Shown here one piece after another: positions 49,951 through 61,000 of a DNA stretch of 64,000 nt. The DNA is from an uncultured bacterium (GTDB lineage Bacteria > Planctomycetota > Phycisphaerae > Phycisphaerales > SM1A02): positions 62,001-126,000 of the forward strand of contig CAIXJC010000027.1 of the NCBI GenBank assembly GCA_903919715.1, written 5' to 3'. Position 1 is the first letter of the stretch; each line of letters begins with the position of its first letter. The position numbers and the translations under genes were made by a program. Under the pieces are notes generated by a model. That model saw only the letters and a program-made list of their open reading frames with translations. It had not been told where the DNA came from and ran no database searches.

Positions 49951-51192
49951 TTACACCCCGAGCAAGAGTCGCCCAGGATTTTCAATGCAATCTTTGACAT
50001 GCACGAGGAATCCGACGGCTTCTGATCCGTCGATGATTCGGTGATCGTACGAAAGCGCGAGATACATCATTGGGCGGAGCGCAATCTGACCAGGATTGTG
50101 TGGATCTTCGACGGCGCGCTTCTTGATCGCATGCATTCCCAGAATTGCAGATTGTGGTGGATTCAAGATTGGTGTCGACATGAGTGATCCATAGACGCCA
50201 CCGTTGGAAATAGTGAACGTTCCACCAGTCATTTCATGGACACTCAATTTTCCTTCACGTGCTCGCAAAGCAAATGACTTGAGCGACTGCTCAATTTCTG
50301 GCAGTTCCATCGCTTCGGCGCTTCGAATGACGGGCACGACAAGCCCGCGTTCAGTGCCAACGGCGACGCCGACATCCACGTAGTCGTGGAATTCCATTTC
50401 GTCGCCGGTGAGATACGCATTTGCTCGTGGGTACTGCGCAAGGGCAGAGACGCAGGCTCGAATGAAAAAGCCCATGAAGCCCAGTCCGACGCCGTGCTTT
50501 TTCTCGAAGTCTGCTTTGTGCTCCGCACGAAGACGGATCACCTCACTCATGTCCACTTCGTTAAAGGTGGTCAACATCGCAGCGGTGTGTTGAGCGCTCA
50601 CGAGCCGCTCCGCAATTCGCTGTCGCAGCCGAGTCATCTTCTCGCGTCGTACGCCCCGAGTTCCGGGCGCCGCATTCGATGCGCTCGCTGAAATCGCAGT
50701 GGATGACTTTGCAGCGGGGGCGGTGGTACCAGCGCCTTCCACATCGACTTTCATAACACGGCCAGATGGTCCGCTTCCTTCAAGCGTCCCAGCATCGATT
50801 CCACGTTCGGCGGCCATCTTTTTCGCAACACCAGAAACGCGCGTCGGGGAGTCGGTTGCAATCTTGGGTGGGGAACTGACCGCAACTTTTGCTGCGGGCT
50901 GGGCTGCGACGGCTGGCGCCTTTGTGACGGTTGCAGCAACAACTCCCGCAGGGCGCGCGGCAGCTTCGTCGATCTTGGCAACGAGAGTTCCAACCTTTTG
51001 TTCCGTTCCAGACTTGGCGACTAATCGAATCGCACCTGATGCAGGCGAGAGCAATTCCAGAGTTGCCTTGTCCGAATCGATTTCATTCAGGAGTTCATCC
51101 TTTTCGACCCAGTCTCCATCACTCTTTCGCCACGTTCCAAGGGTGACCTCGGTAATAGATTCGCCTGGACTTGGGATAACGACTTCAACCAT
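49951..51192 (-). CDS. sucB: 2-oxoglutarate dehydrogenase E2, dihydrolipoyllysine succinyltransferase
   Basis: 413 residues. A lipoyl domain at the N-terminus ([18 protein letters not shown]) carries the lipoylated lysine in [14 protein letters not shown], near residue 43. Two Ala/Pro-rich linkers flank the E3-binding domain ([34 protein letters not shown]). The catalytic domain starts at [14 protein letters not shown] and ends with [19 protein letters not shown], where His and Asp of DHR--DG are catalytic. [20 protein letters not shown] is typical of succinyltransferases. It forms the core of the 2-oxoglutarate dehydrogenase complex in the citric acid cycle. It lies 27 bases after sucA. No E3 (lpd) gene is present here. 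Confidence 0.96.
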   Translation of the reverse strand: MVEVVIPSPGESITEVTLGTWRKSDGDWVEKDELLNEIDSDKATLELLSPASGAIRLVAKSGTEQKVGTLVAKIDEAAARPAGVVAATVTKAPAVAAQPAAKVAVSSPPKIATDSPTRVSGVAKKMAAERGIDAGTLEGSGPSGRVMKVDVEGAGTTAPAAKSSTAISASASNAAPGTRGVRREKMTRLRQRIAERLVSAQHTAAMLTTFNEVDMSEVIRLRAEHKADFEKKHGVGLGFMGFFIRACVSALAQYPRANAYLTGDEMEFHDYVDVGVAVGTERGLVVPVIRSAEAMELPEIEQSLKSFALRAREGKLSVHEMTGGTFTISNGGVYGSLMSTPILNPPQSAILGMHAIKKRAVEDPHNPGQIALRPMMYLALSYDHRIIDGSEAVGFLVHVKDCIENPGRLLLGV

Positions 51193-51219
51193 GTGTGTTT
51201 CCTCGCATTATCGCTTCGG

Positions 51220-54153
51220 TTAACGCTTGTTGGCTGTTGGCTTTCGGCCGCCAGCGTTCTTGGAAGAAATGTCCACCGTTGAAGATGGCTTTTCATCGCT
51301 TGATTCATTTGCCGACTTGTTCGTCGCATCTTCGCTCTTGTCTGCCTTGTCAACTTTTTCCGCAGACATCGACGGGAAGACCTGTACGAGAAGCGCGTGC
51401 GCCTGTTTCTCGTGTGCCTTCGTCGATCCGACTGCAGGCGTCGCAGAATCAGGTCGGCCAACATACTTTGGATTGACACCGAAGAGGTCCATCATCTGCG
51501 CTTGAATGAATCGATAGGCGCCCATATTGCGCGGCTCTTCCTGAACCCAATGCATCTCCGCGCCGCGATACTTCTTCAGGATCGCTTCGACTTCTTCGGC
51601 TGGAAACGGCGCAAGTTGTTCGATGCGAACGAATGCGCAGTTGTGGTCGCCGACCGCATCTCGCTGTGCTCGGAGTTCGTGAAAATATTTTCCAGTGCAG
51701 AAGTACACGCGCGAAATCAGCGGCGCTTTCTGTGCGTCTGGATCATCAATTACGCGCTGGAAATGGCCTTGAACAAAGTCCGAACCCACACTTTGCGCCG
51801 CTGGCAATCGCAGCATGCTCTTGGGAGTCATGACGACGAGCGGCTTTCGGAAATTGCGCTTCATTTGTCGCCGCAGAACGTGAAAGAGTTGTGCGGTAGT
51901 CGATGGATAGACAGCGTCGAAATTGTCTCCAGCCGCCATCTGCAAGAATCGCTCGAGTCGAGCGGATGAATGCTCGGGTCCTTGCCCTTCGTATCCGTGT
52001 GGCAGCAAGAGGACCAATCCCGCGGCGCGGTTCCACTTGACTTCGCCGCTCGTTAAGAATTGATCGAAAATTACTTGTGCGCCATTGGCGAAATCTCCAA
52101 ACTGAGCTTCCCAGATGACGAGCGCATTTGGATCGGTCTGGGAATATCCAAGTTCGAATCCGACGATCGCATTTTCTGTCAGTGGGCTATTGCAGATTTC
52201 GAATCGTCCCAGCGCCGCAAGAGGATTGTGCCGACCTCCGGTTTCTTGGCAGATCACGACTGCATGACGATGGCTGAACGTTCCGCGTTCCACATCTTGT
52301 CCGCTGATGCGAACGGTGGAGCCTTCCAAGAGAAGCGATCCGTACGCCAAGAGTTCCGCCGTCGCCCAATCGATCTTCGCATCGGGATCGATGTTCGCAC
52401 GTCCAGCGATCGTTCGAGCAATCGTGCGGTGCGGTGTGATGTGGTCTGGAGTATTGGACAGAACCGATCCGATCTTTACGAGTGTTGCGAGCGCAACGCC
52501 GGTCTCGACATTCTCGCCGTGGTACGGATGATCAAATTTCTTCCAAAGCCCTTGAAAGGCTGGAATTGCAGGGAAAACAGGCTTTGATTTGACGGCTGTT
52601 TGTGCAGCGTCCATCCGATCATAAACAGACTGAACGAGTGCTTCTGCGTCTTGCGCTGAAATCACTCCCTGCGCAATCAATCGGTCTCGATACGTGACGG
52701 CAACTGGCACGTGATCTCGAACTCGTCGATAAAGGAGTGGCTGAGTGAACGAAGGCTCATCTGTTTCGTTATGGCCATTCTTTCGGTAGCACCAAAGTTC
52801 CAAAAGTGCATCGCGCCCGAAGGCTTGTCGAAAGTCAGTCGCAGTTTGAGTTGCCCACACGCACGCTTCTGGATCGTCGCCGTTGACGTGAAAAATCGGA
52901 ACGTCATATGCCTTGGCTAAATCTGAGCAGTATTGTCCGCCGAAGGTGTTCGCAGGATTCGTCGTGAATCCAACTTGATTATTGATGATGACATGAAGTG
53001 CACCGCCGACGTCATACCCCTCCAACTTCATGAAGTTGAAACATTCTGATACGGAGCCTTGTCCTGGGAAAGACGAGTCGCCGTGAACCAAGACAGGAAC
53101 AACTTCTCGGTGTTCGCTGTCGGAGCGCAGGTCTTGCTTTGCGCGGGTGCGACCGAGCACGATTCCGTTCACGAATTCCAAGTGCGACGCATTCGATGAC
53201 GCAGTCACATGCACAGGCCCTGAAGAAGTCGTTCGTTCTGAGCTGTATCCCTGATGATATTTCACATCGCCGCCACCTTGCGCGAAACTCGCGGTCCATG
53301 TCTCTTCGAATTCAGTCAGGACCTGCTCGTATTTCTTGCCGATGACATTCGTCAGCAAGTTGACTCTTCCGCGGTGCGCGAAAGCGAAACAGAATTCACG
53401 CGCTCCTTGTTGCGCTGCCGATTCGATCAACTGATCGAGCATCGGAATGATTGTGTCAGCTCCTTCGAGGCCGAAGCGTTTCTTGCCGACGTAACGCATC
53501 GCCAAGAAGGCCTCAAATGCGTCTGAATCAACGAGACGACGCAGAATGTGGCGCTGTTGTTCTGAGCTAAAGTTTGGTTTGCCGCGAGATTGTTCGACTC
53601 GCCGCTCGATCCACTCCCGTTGTTCCAGATTCGTGATGTGCAGATACTCAATGCCGCAGTGGCCGCAGTATGTCTGTTCCAGCTGAGCGATGATGTCGCC
53701 AAGGGTGGAAGGTGATGCGATCGGCAGCGAGCCAGCGCTGAAAATCATTCCGAGGTGTTCATCGCCCAAGCCAGCACTTTCGAGCGTTAACACATCTGGG
53801 AATGGTCGCGTCGTTGCGAGTGGGTCAAGTTGCGCTGCAAGGTGGCCAAATTCGCGGTAACGGTGAATGAGTGTGTCGACTTTGCTTTGGGCTTGCCATC
53901 CGCTTGGGATGGGTGCATCAGAGTTCGATGCACCTCGTGGGGTCGGTTCGGCGTCAGAACTCTCTTGTGTTGGAGCGGGACGGGCAAGTCCAAGTTCGAA
54001 TCCTGCGAAAAACTGTTGCCACTCGGGATCGACGGATTCAGGATCGCAATTCCACTGCGCAAAGAGCGAGTCGACAAATGCCGCATCCCATCCATTGATG
54101 GATTGCCTTGCGGGCGGGGCGAATTCTGGTTTGTCGTGGCCTTCTTTGGTCAC
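51220..54153 (-). CDS. sucA: 2-oxoglutarate dehydrogenase E1 component
   Basis: 977 residues from a GTG. The N-terminus has the E1o-type segment NGWDAAFVDSLFAQWNCDP, which binds E2. The catalytic centre carries EFCFAFAHRGRVNLLTNVIG, then VHGDSSFPGQGSVSECFNF and VIINNQVGFTTNP, matching the thiamine diphosphate-binding GD---xGQG...NNQ-GFTT pattern. YGSLLLEGSTVRISGQDVERGTFSHRHAV is in the C-terminal domain (evidence: VRISGQDVERGTFSHRHAV). The enzyme decarboxylates 2-oxoglutarate and passes the succinyl group to SucB's lipoyl arm. The C-terminus ends in a Lys/Ser/Ala-rich tail of about 50 residues beyond the usual LLVQVFPS end. No strong promoter was found in the 128 bases upstream. Confidence 0.96.
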   Translation of the reverse strand: MTKEGHDKPEFAPPARQSINGWDAAFVDSLFAQWNCDPESVDPEWQQFFAGFELGLARPAPTQESSDAEPTPRGASNSDAPIPSGWQAQSKVDTLIHRYREFGHLAAQLDPLATTRPFPDVLTLESAGLGDEHLGMIFSAGSLPIASPSTLGDIIAQLEQTYCGHCGIEYLHITNLEQREWIERRVEQSRGKPNFSSEQQRHILRRLVDSDAFEAFLAMRYVGKKRFGLEGADTIIPMLDQLIESAAQQGAREFCFAFAHRGRVNLLTNVIGKKYEQVLTEFEETWTASFAQGGGDVKYHQGYSSERTTSSGPVHVTASSNASHLEFVNGIVLGRTRAKQDLRSDSEHREVVPVLVHGDSSFPGQGSVSECFNFMKLEGYDVGGALHVIINNQVGFTTNPANTFGGQYCSDLAKAYDVPIFHVNGDDPEACVWATQTATDFRQAFGRDALLELWCYRKNGHNETDEPSFTQPLLYRRVRDHVPVAVTYRDRLIAQGVISAQDAEALVQSVYDRMDAAQTAVKSKPVFPAIPAFQGLWKKFDHPYHGENVETGVALATLVKIGSVLSNTPDHITPHRTIARTIAGRANIDPDAKIDWATAELLAYGSLLLEGSTVRISGQDVERGTFSHRHAVVICQETGGRHNPLAALGRFEICNSPLTENAIVGFELGYSQTDPNALVIWEAQFGDFANGAQVIFDQFLTSGEVKWNRAAGLVLLLPHGYEGQGPEHSSARLERFLQMAAGDNFDAVYPSTTAQLFHVLRRQMKRNFRKPLVVMTPKSMLRLPAAQSVGSDFVQGHFQRVIDDPDAQKAPLISRVYFCTGKYFHELRAQRDAVGDHNCAFVRIEQLAPFPAEEVEAILKKYRGAEMHWVQEEPRNMGAYRFIQAQMMDLFGVNPKYVGRPDSATPAVGSTKAHEKQAHALLVQVFPSMSAEKVDKADKSEDATNKSANESSDEKPSSTVDISSKNAGGRKPTANKR

Positions 54154-54281
54154 GGGGGATGCTCCGTACGGGTTCGTGTGAATCGGCGAAGAGTCGTCTC
54201 ATCGCCGACTTTTGAGTGTAGCAGAGCATCGAAAAACCGCCTCTTCGTATCGTGTCGATTCGTGCAGGTTCGCCCGTGGAT

Positions 54282-56597
54282 TTACAGGAGAGCGACGGGG
54301 TCAACATCGACGGCGATGACTTCTCCAGGTGTCAAAATCGCAAGCGTCCGAGCGGCGGCGAGCAGTTGCTGCAATCGCGCTGGCGAATCGGCGAGAATCT
54401 CAATTTGGATTCGCCAGCGGTCGGCAATACGGGCGATCGGGCAGGGGGCGGGATCGCGAATAATGACAGATGCCGCAGCGGGAAGGATCGCCATCGCTCC
54501 TCGAATCTGCCCTGCAATCCGCTCCGCTTCGGATCGTTGTTCGTGCCGAACGATGACTCGCGCGAGGCGATGTGCGGGGGGCAAGCCATACCGTTCACGC
54601 ACCTCCAATTCACGCTGCGCAAAGCCGGAATAATCCTGTCGAGCGGCCGCGAGAATCGGCTCCGCATCGGGTTGAAAAGTCTGGATGATTGCTCGTCCTG
54701 ATTGTGCGCTCCGTCCACAACGCCCAGAAACTTGGGAGACCAACTGAAAGGTCCGCTCGCTGGCACGAAAGTCCGGGAGGTTGAGCGCCGTATCAGCGCT
54801 AATCACGCCAACGACTTGAACGTTCGGGAAATCAAGCCCTTTTGCGATCATTTGCGTTCCCAAGAGCAGCCGTATTTCACCTCGCCCGAACCGACCGAGT
54901 GTTTCGTGAAAGTCGCTCGCTTGTGTCATCGAATCGCTATCGACTCGAGCGATCCGTCCTTGCGCAGCGAGGTCTGGAAAGAGTCGCTCAAGTTCTTCTT
55001 CAACCCGTTGCGTGCCAAGTCCAAAAATAGTCACCCCTTTCGCACAGCGTGGGCAGCGCGAGGGGACTTTTTGTTCGGCATGACAATGGTGGCAGCGAGT
55101 GAATTTCAGCGTTGAGCCATCCGAAACATCATGATGCACGACCATGCCTGCCTCGCAGTGCGCGCACTGCATCATCCAAGCGCAATTCTGATCGGGACAC
55201 GCAATCCAATTCGCATATCCGCGCCGATTCAAGAGGATGATTGCCTGTCCACCCGCAGCAAATCCTTGACGTAGGGCGAACTCGAGAGTTGGTCCAATCA
55301 AATGCACTCGTCGATCGCGTCGAAGGACTGTTTCCTTGCGGAAATCAACGATTTCGACGCGCGGAGTGGTCAATCCAGGGGCGCGATTTGGCAACTGATG
55401 AAGCTGAGAAATCCCGCGCTTTTTTGCGTTCCACCAACTCTCCAAACTCGGCGTTGCGCTGCCCAAGATGATTGGACATGCGCAGAGTTGCGCTCGTCGA
55501 ATCGCAACGTCTCGTCCGTGATATCTGGGAGCCTGATCTTGCTTGTATGACTGATCGTGCTCTTCATCAACGATGATGAGTCCGAGTTCGCCGTCTGGAA
55601 TTGGCGCAAAGACAGCACTGCGCGCACCGATGATGATCTTGGGTCCCGGCTGAGATGCAACGACCCATTGTTCATGTCGCTGTGCCGCAGTCAATCCTGA
55701 ATGCAGGATCGCCATTCGATCATGTGGAAGTCGCGCGACGATGCGGCCACCAGTTTGCGGAGTCAGCGAAATTTCGGGAACCAAATAGAGCACGGATTGA
55801 CCAGCCGCGAGCACACGCGCTGCGAGGCGCAGATAGACCTCGGTCTTTCCAGATCCAGTGACGCCGAACAATAAGTGCTGCGAAAAGCCCTTGTTTAAAG
55901 CCTCGCCAACACTTTCGATCACCTTGTGTTGGTCAGCAGTTGGTTCGGGAGCGCGCGCCTCGGCGACAACGGATGCGCGCCATTTTGCCTGAACAGAAGT
56001 TCGCTGTGTGATCTTAAGGTGGCCGCTTTTTATGAGTGCCAAGATTGGCGCGCGGGTTCCGAGCGAACACTCTTCTCGTAGTTCATCAATGTCCACGGGA
56101 CGCTCAGCTTGAGGGCGACGGGCGAGCGCATCAAGAACGGCCTGTCGTTTGGGATGCAATCGGCCCGCTTCCGCGGGAGGAGTGGCGAGATCGACTGCGA
56201 TTTTCTGCACGCGACCAACGCCTTTTCGCACTGCACTCGGCGTGATTCCCGCGATTGTCACGCCGATTGGAGCGCAGTAATACGACGCGATCCACTGCGC
56301 AAGTCGCACAACAACGCTCGGCATCGGATCGTTCGTGCGATCAATTTCCAAAATGGACTTCACGCGACTCGGATCGATTCGTTTGTCGAGCAGTTCCTCT
56401 GCGCCAATACTCACCACAACACCTTGCACTGGCGAGTCACCGCGTCCCAGCGGAACGGTCACATAATCGCCGAGTTTGACGGTGTCGACGCCATCGAGTG
56501 ATGCGGGGATGCGATACAAAAGTCCCTCGGGATAGCGATCAATTCCGCGTTCGACCGCGATGCGTGCGTAACGCGCCGTGTCGGGCGACGTGGTCAT
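54282..56597 (-). CDS. priA: Primosomal protein N' (PriA), replication restart helicase
   Basis: 771 residues. The N-terminal DNA-binding domain (YVTVPLGRGDSPVQGVVVS) is followed by the helicase core: Walker A LLFGVTGSGKTEVYLRLA, DEEH box LIIVDEEHDQSYKQDQ and YHGRDVAIRRA. Eight cysteines in two zinc sites (ACPDQNCAWMMQCAHC and RCHHCHAEQKVPSRCPRC) are intact. The last motifs are 'LLLGTQMIAKGLDFPNVQ' and QVSGRCGRSAQSG. PriA recognises stalled forks and reloads DnaB. Its ATG overlaps the carA stop (ATGA), so it is translated with a pyrimidine gene, an unusual partner. Confidence 0.95.
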   Translation of the reverse strand: MTTSPDTARYARIAVERGIDRYPEGLLYRIPASLDGVDTVKLGDYVTVPLGRGDSPVQGVVVSIGAEELLDKRIDPSRVKSILEIDRTNDPMPSVVVRLAQWIASYYCAPIGVTIAGITPSAVRKGVGRVQKIAVDLATPPAEAGRLHPKRQAVLDALARRPQAERPVDIDELREECSLGTRAPILALIKSGHLKITQRTSVQAKWRASVVAEARAPEPTADQHKVIESVGEALNKGFSQHLLFGVTGSGKTEVYLRLAARVLAAGQSVLYLVPEISLTPQTGGRIVARLPHDRMAILHSGLTAAQRHEQWVVASQPGPKIIIGARSAVFAPIPDGELGLIIVDEEHDQSYKQDQAPRYHGRDVAIRRAQLCACPIILGSATPSLESWWNAKKRGISQLHQLPNRAPGLTTPRVEIVDFRKETVLRRDRRVHLIGPTLEFALRQGFAAGGQAIILLNRRGYANWIACPDQNCAWMMQCAHCEAGMVVHHDVSDGSTLKFTRCHHCHAEQKVPSRCPRCAKGVTIFGLGTQRVEEELERLFPDLAAQGRIARVDSDSMTQASDFHETLGRFGRGEIRLLLGTQMIAKGLDFPNVQVVGVISADTALNLPDFRASERTFQLVSQVSGRCGRSAQSGRAIIQTFQPDAEPILAAARQDYSGFAQRELEVRERYGLPPAHRLARVIVRHEQRSEAERIAGQIRGAMAILPAAASVIIRDPAPCPIARIADRWRIQIEILADSPARLQQLLAAARTLAILTPGEVIAVDVDPVALL

Positions 56598-57844
56598 CGC
56601 CCCGCAAGTTCGCCGCGGTCGAGCAGTGCGGATCGGGCTTGGGCTGTTCGCATCGACTCCTCCGAAAGGGGAAGGCGCGTTTCCATCAACTCAACAAAGC
56701 AGTCGAAGAGGTAGTCCGAATCGTGCGGGCCTGGTGAAGCTTCTGGGTGATACTGAACGCTGAAAATCGGCTTGGTTGTATGGCGAAAGCCTGCGACGGT
56801 TTGGTCATTGAGATGGATGTGCGTTGGTTCACCACCGACCGCACGCAGCGAATCTTCATCGACACAGAATCCATGATTCTGACTCGTGATTTCAATTCGA
56901 TCCGAGAGAAGATTTCGCACGGGCTGATTTGAACCACGGTGTCCAAACTTCAATTTGTATGTCTTTGCTCCCAGTGCGAGTGCGAGCAATTGGTGCCCAA
57001 GGCAAATGCCAAAAGTGGGTATTTCCCCTGCAATTTCGCGCAAAGTTCGCACGGTTGCTTCGACCGCTGCGGGATCTCCAGGTCCGTTGGAGATGAAGAG
57101 GCCGTCTGGTTTGAGAGCTCGAATTGCTTCGGGAGTCGCATCATGTGGGAGTGCATGTACGCGGCAGTTTCGCTGAATCAAGTTTCTATAAATATTTCTC
57201 TTCGCGCCACAGTCGATCGCAACGACGGTGAGTGGTTTGTTCGCCACGCGCATGCAGCTATCGGTTCGAGGAGCCCAGTCACCGAGCGATTCTTTCCACT
57301 GCATCGCTTCTCGAGGACTGACGGCGCTCGCGAGATCTTGCCCTGCCATCGACGCACTCGATTTGGCAAGGGCGATCAACTCGTTGTCGCTACGCGCAGG
57401 ATCTCCACATAGCACCCCGTTCATCGAACCAGAGTTGCGCAGTCTGCGGACGAGCGCGCGAGTGTCGACTTCGTGAATTCCAGGCACGCCAAATCTCGCC
57501 AACCAGCCTGACAAGTCCTCGACGGAGCGTTGGTTGGACCAAATCCGGCTCAGCTCGCGAACGACGAATCCACTGACCGTCGGGCGGGCGCTCTCGATGT
57601 CGTCTGTGGTGATCCCATAATTACCGATTTGGGTGGCGGTCAGGGTCAGAATTTGCCCCGTATAGCTCGGGTCGGTCAGGGCTTCTTGATAACCGCTCAT
57701 CGCTGTGTTGAAGACCACTTCGCCGAGATTCAGAACCGAGGTGCCCACCGCACCGAATCCGATCCCAGAAAAGACGCTGCCGTCTGCCAAGACGAGTCGG
57801 CACGGAGGCTGAACGGGCGCAGAATGGGTGGCGAGTTTGGACAT
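56594..57844 (-). CDS. carA: Carbamoyl-phosphate synthase, small subunit
   Basis: 416 residues from MSKLATHSAPVQPPCRLVLA; longer starts up to 58012 are rejected because they cross the promoter and the divergent secretin gene. The N-terminal domain has the conserved FNTAMSGYQEALTDPSYTGQ. The class I glutamine amidotransferase domain contains TFGICLGHQLLALALG, with the catalytic Cys, and VQYHPEASPGPHDS with His and Glu. It supplies ammonia to CarB. TATGAT at 57852-57857 lies 7 bases before the ATG. It is co-transcribed with priA and separated from carB by 29 kb. Confidence 0.95.
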   Translation of the reverse strand: MSKLATHSAPVQPPCRLVLADGSVFSGIGFGAVGTSVLNLGEVVFNTAMSGYQEALTDPSYTGQILTLTATQIGNYGITTDDIESARPTVSGFVVRELSRIWSNQRSVEDLSGWLARFGVPGIHEVDTRALVRRLRNSGSMNGVLCGDPARSDNELIALAKSSASMAGQDLASAVSPREAMQWKESLGDWAPRTDSCMRVANKPLTVVAIDCGAKRNIYRNLIQRNCRVHALPHDATPEAIRALKPDGLFISNGPGDPAAVEATVRTLREIAGEIPTFGICLGHQLLALALGAKTYKLKFGHRGSNQPVRNLLSDRIEITSQNHGFCVDEDSLRAVGGEPTHIHLNDQTVAGFRHTTKPIFSVQYHPEASPGPHDSDYLFDCFVELMETRLPLSEESMRTAQARSALLDRGELAGR

Positions 57845-57851
57845 AAGCCCG

Positions 57852-57857
57852 ATCATA
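57852..57857 (-). promoter_or_regulatory. Putative -10 hexamer TATGAT for carA-priA
   Basis: TATGAT on the minus strand matches the consensus at 5 of 6 positions and is 7 bases from the ATG at 57844. It supports that start over the upstream frame. Confidence 0.5.
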
Positions 57858-58023
57858 ACGACCGTCGGCTTGCGGATGCGAGCAATGCCGTTTACTCTTC
57901 CCCTTCGCCTTGAGGCGAGGCGATTCATACTCGCCAGAGGCACGGTCGCCACACCATGTACGACGGACAAGTCGTTGAATCGAGAGAGTTGATTTCCTCC
58001 GCGTGGAGCCAACGGAGTTTCGC

Positions 58024-61000
58024 ATGAAAATGTTCTCGCTGTTACCTACTGCAACGAATCGCATATCCATGAAAATTCGACCAACCGTCCTCGTCGTCGC
58101 CGCATTGTCGGTTTCGCTCAATTCTGGCGTCTTCGCAGTGATTGCAAAACCGCAATCAGAGCCACCGCAAACTCCGCCGCCAGCGCCAACCGAGGCTGCG
58201 CCAACTGCGCCTGCGGAATCAGCACCAGTCCCCGCAGCAGATTCAGCAGCGGCCGCCAATGTCCCAATGTTGCGCGCTCAAGCGCGTCAAGCCATGTCGC
58301 GCAGTCAATGGGCGTCGGCAGCAGATTTGTGGTCGGCAATCAGCGTTCAGGTTCCAGGCGATGCTGAGGCAGCCAAGGGATTGTCGGACGCCCAGGCTGC
58401 ACTGAACCAAGGTTCGGCCGTTGACAAAGTCGCTGGCGATGATGCTGTTCGGCGCGAGCAAGCGCAAGTGGAATTCGATAACGCGCTCATTCGAGCTGAT
58501 GACCAGTTCACGAAGGGCGACTATGCCGGCGCAGAGCGTTTGACAACGCAAGCGAAAATGGCGCTTCAGAAGAGCCAGGCGCTCTTGAGTCCAGCCGATT
58601 TCGATGCGCGAATGTCCAAGGCCGAAGCCGAACTCGTCAAGATCAATTCCGCAAAGACGGCGAATGCGGAAGCTGCAAAAGTGACTGGCGGACAGGAAAC
58701 AAAGCAAGCGATTACCGCCCAGAATCGTCAGGAACTTGAGCAACGACAACGGACGATCAACGAAGACATGGTCCGCGTCCGACAACTCCAGTCGGAGTTG
58801 AAGTATCAGGAAGCGCTCGAAGTTGTCGAAGAGATCCTCTTTATAGATCCAACCAATCCGTCGGCGCTTGCGATGCGTGACGTTCTTCAATCTGGAATCT
58901 TGTATCGCCGATACTCCGAACTTCAACGACGTCGCTCGTTCGCATTTTCAGAATTCGCGGTGGATTCTCAGGCATCGTTCATTCCACCAAAGGTCAATCT
59001 CAGCGGTCCTGGACCTCGCAGTCTTGATGCCGAAATGTCGTACCCAGAGGACTGGCCGGCGTTGTCTGTTCGCCGAGAAGGCGCATATGCAGCATCGGGC
59101 TTTCGTGACTCAGATGTTGATCGCAAGGCAATCGCACGTATGCAAGAGAAGACGCGTGTTGATTTCCCTGATTCGCCTTTCAGTTCTGTGATTGAATTTT
59201 TCCAGACTGAAACCAAGCTTCCTTTCTATGTTGATTACAAGTCGCTCAGGGCCGCTGAGCCACCATTAGAAAAAGATTCGACTGTGAACCTATCGATGCC
59301 AGCACCGATTTCTTGGGCTGCCGCTCTTGACATGGTTCTGAGATCGACCGAGGCTGAAGGTGCTTCGTCGGGCCGTGATGGCGCTGACAACCGTCCTGAT
59401 TGGATGGTTGAAAATGGGATGGTTGTAGTGGCATCCGCAACCGAACTTGCGTTGCGACGAGTCACGATCGTCTACGACATCCGTGATCTTCTCTATCAGG
59501 TTCCATACTTCGACAATGCACCGAATTTTAATGTTGATGCAGCTCTCAATCAGGGCGGTGGACAACAAGGTGGTGGCGGCGGCGGTGGTGGCGGCGGCGG
59601 ATCTGGCGGCGGTGGATTCGGTGGCGGAGGCGGTGGTGGTAGCGGTGGTGGTGGCGGAAGTGGTGGCGGCGGATCATTGTTTGGTTCTGGTGGCGACGCT
59701 GGAATTGCAGATGAACGCGCACAAACTCTGACACGCCTTAAGGAACTCATCAAGTATCTGGTGCCCGAAGCTCTCTGGGATGCAGGTTCACTATCAGAAA
59801 GCCGCCTCGATGATTTCAGCGGCAATCTCATTGTGACCGCGACTCCAAAGACTCATCGCGACATTATGAATTTGCTTGCGCAATTGCGCGCAGTTCGTGC
59901 GATTCAAATCAATATCGAGTCGCGCCTGATCGCAGTGGAAGTCCAGTGGTTTGAGCAGATCGGATTGGACTTTGATCTGTACTTCAATGCAAATCCAGGC
60001 TTGTATGACGCAGCACTCGATCAAGATCCTAATTTCCAATTGCGTGACTTCTTCTTTCAGAACACCAAGGGAAGAACGGGTCGCCTGAAGAACCCCGTGA
60101 CCTTCGGTGGTTTGGGGCAAACAGATGCGGCTGCAGTTGCCAATGGAATCAATACGACAGCAACAGGTTCCGCTCTCGGTACGCCTGGGCCTGGGGGTCA
60201 AAACATTATCTATCAGCAGCAGGGAATTTATGAGCCACTTGGAGTTCGCCGAAATGGAACGAATTATCCTGGTGGAAACGTTTCAAATGGAATGTCTCCA
60301 GTGAATGTCCAGCAAGAAGGTTTGCCGTTGATTCAGCTCCTTGGAGCTGGTTTGAAGGGAACTGTCGCGGCAGCGTCATTGGCCAATCCAGCGCTCTCTG
60401 TCGGATTCACATATCTCGACGACGTTCAAGTTGATCTTCTCGTTCAGGCCACTCAAGCGGATCAGCGCGCGATGACTCTGACGGCTCCACGATTGACGCT
60501 CTTTAACGGATCGCGGTCGTGGATCACGTTTGGTGGATCGCAAGCGTATGTGGCGAACGTTCAGGCGCAAACTGGCGATTCGTCGGGAGCATTCACTCCA
60601 ATCGTTCAGAATTTGAAGACTGGATTCGTTCTGGATATCGAAGCGGTCACAAGTGCGGATCGTCGCTATGTGTCGATGACAGTTCAGTTTGCACAGAACA
60701 TTCTGATCGGTTTCGACACTCAAGAAGTTCAGGGTGCAGCTGGAGGAGGCGACTTCGGTCGCTCGAGTCAGTTCAATGCGACGATTCAGTTGCCCAATGT
60801 TGCGGTCACTCAGATCAATACCGCAGTTTCTTGCCCAGACAAGGGAACGATTCTGCTTGGTGGACGACGCGATGTGAACGAAACCGAAATCGAAGTCGGC
60901 GTTCCAGTTCTTTCGAAGGTGCCATTCGTCAATCGCTTCTTCACGAATTCGGTGACGAGCAAGTTAGAAACGACCACACTCCTCCTGATCCGCCCAGAAA

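Noticed and set aside
59550-59831. Minus-strand Pro-rich ORF
   Set aside because: Shadow of the poly-Gly run in the secretin.
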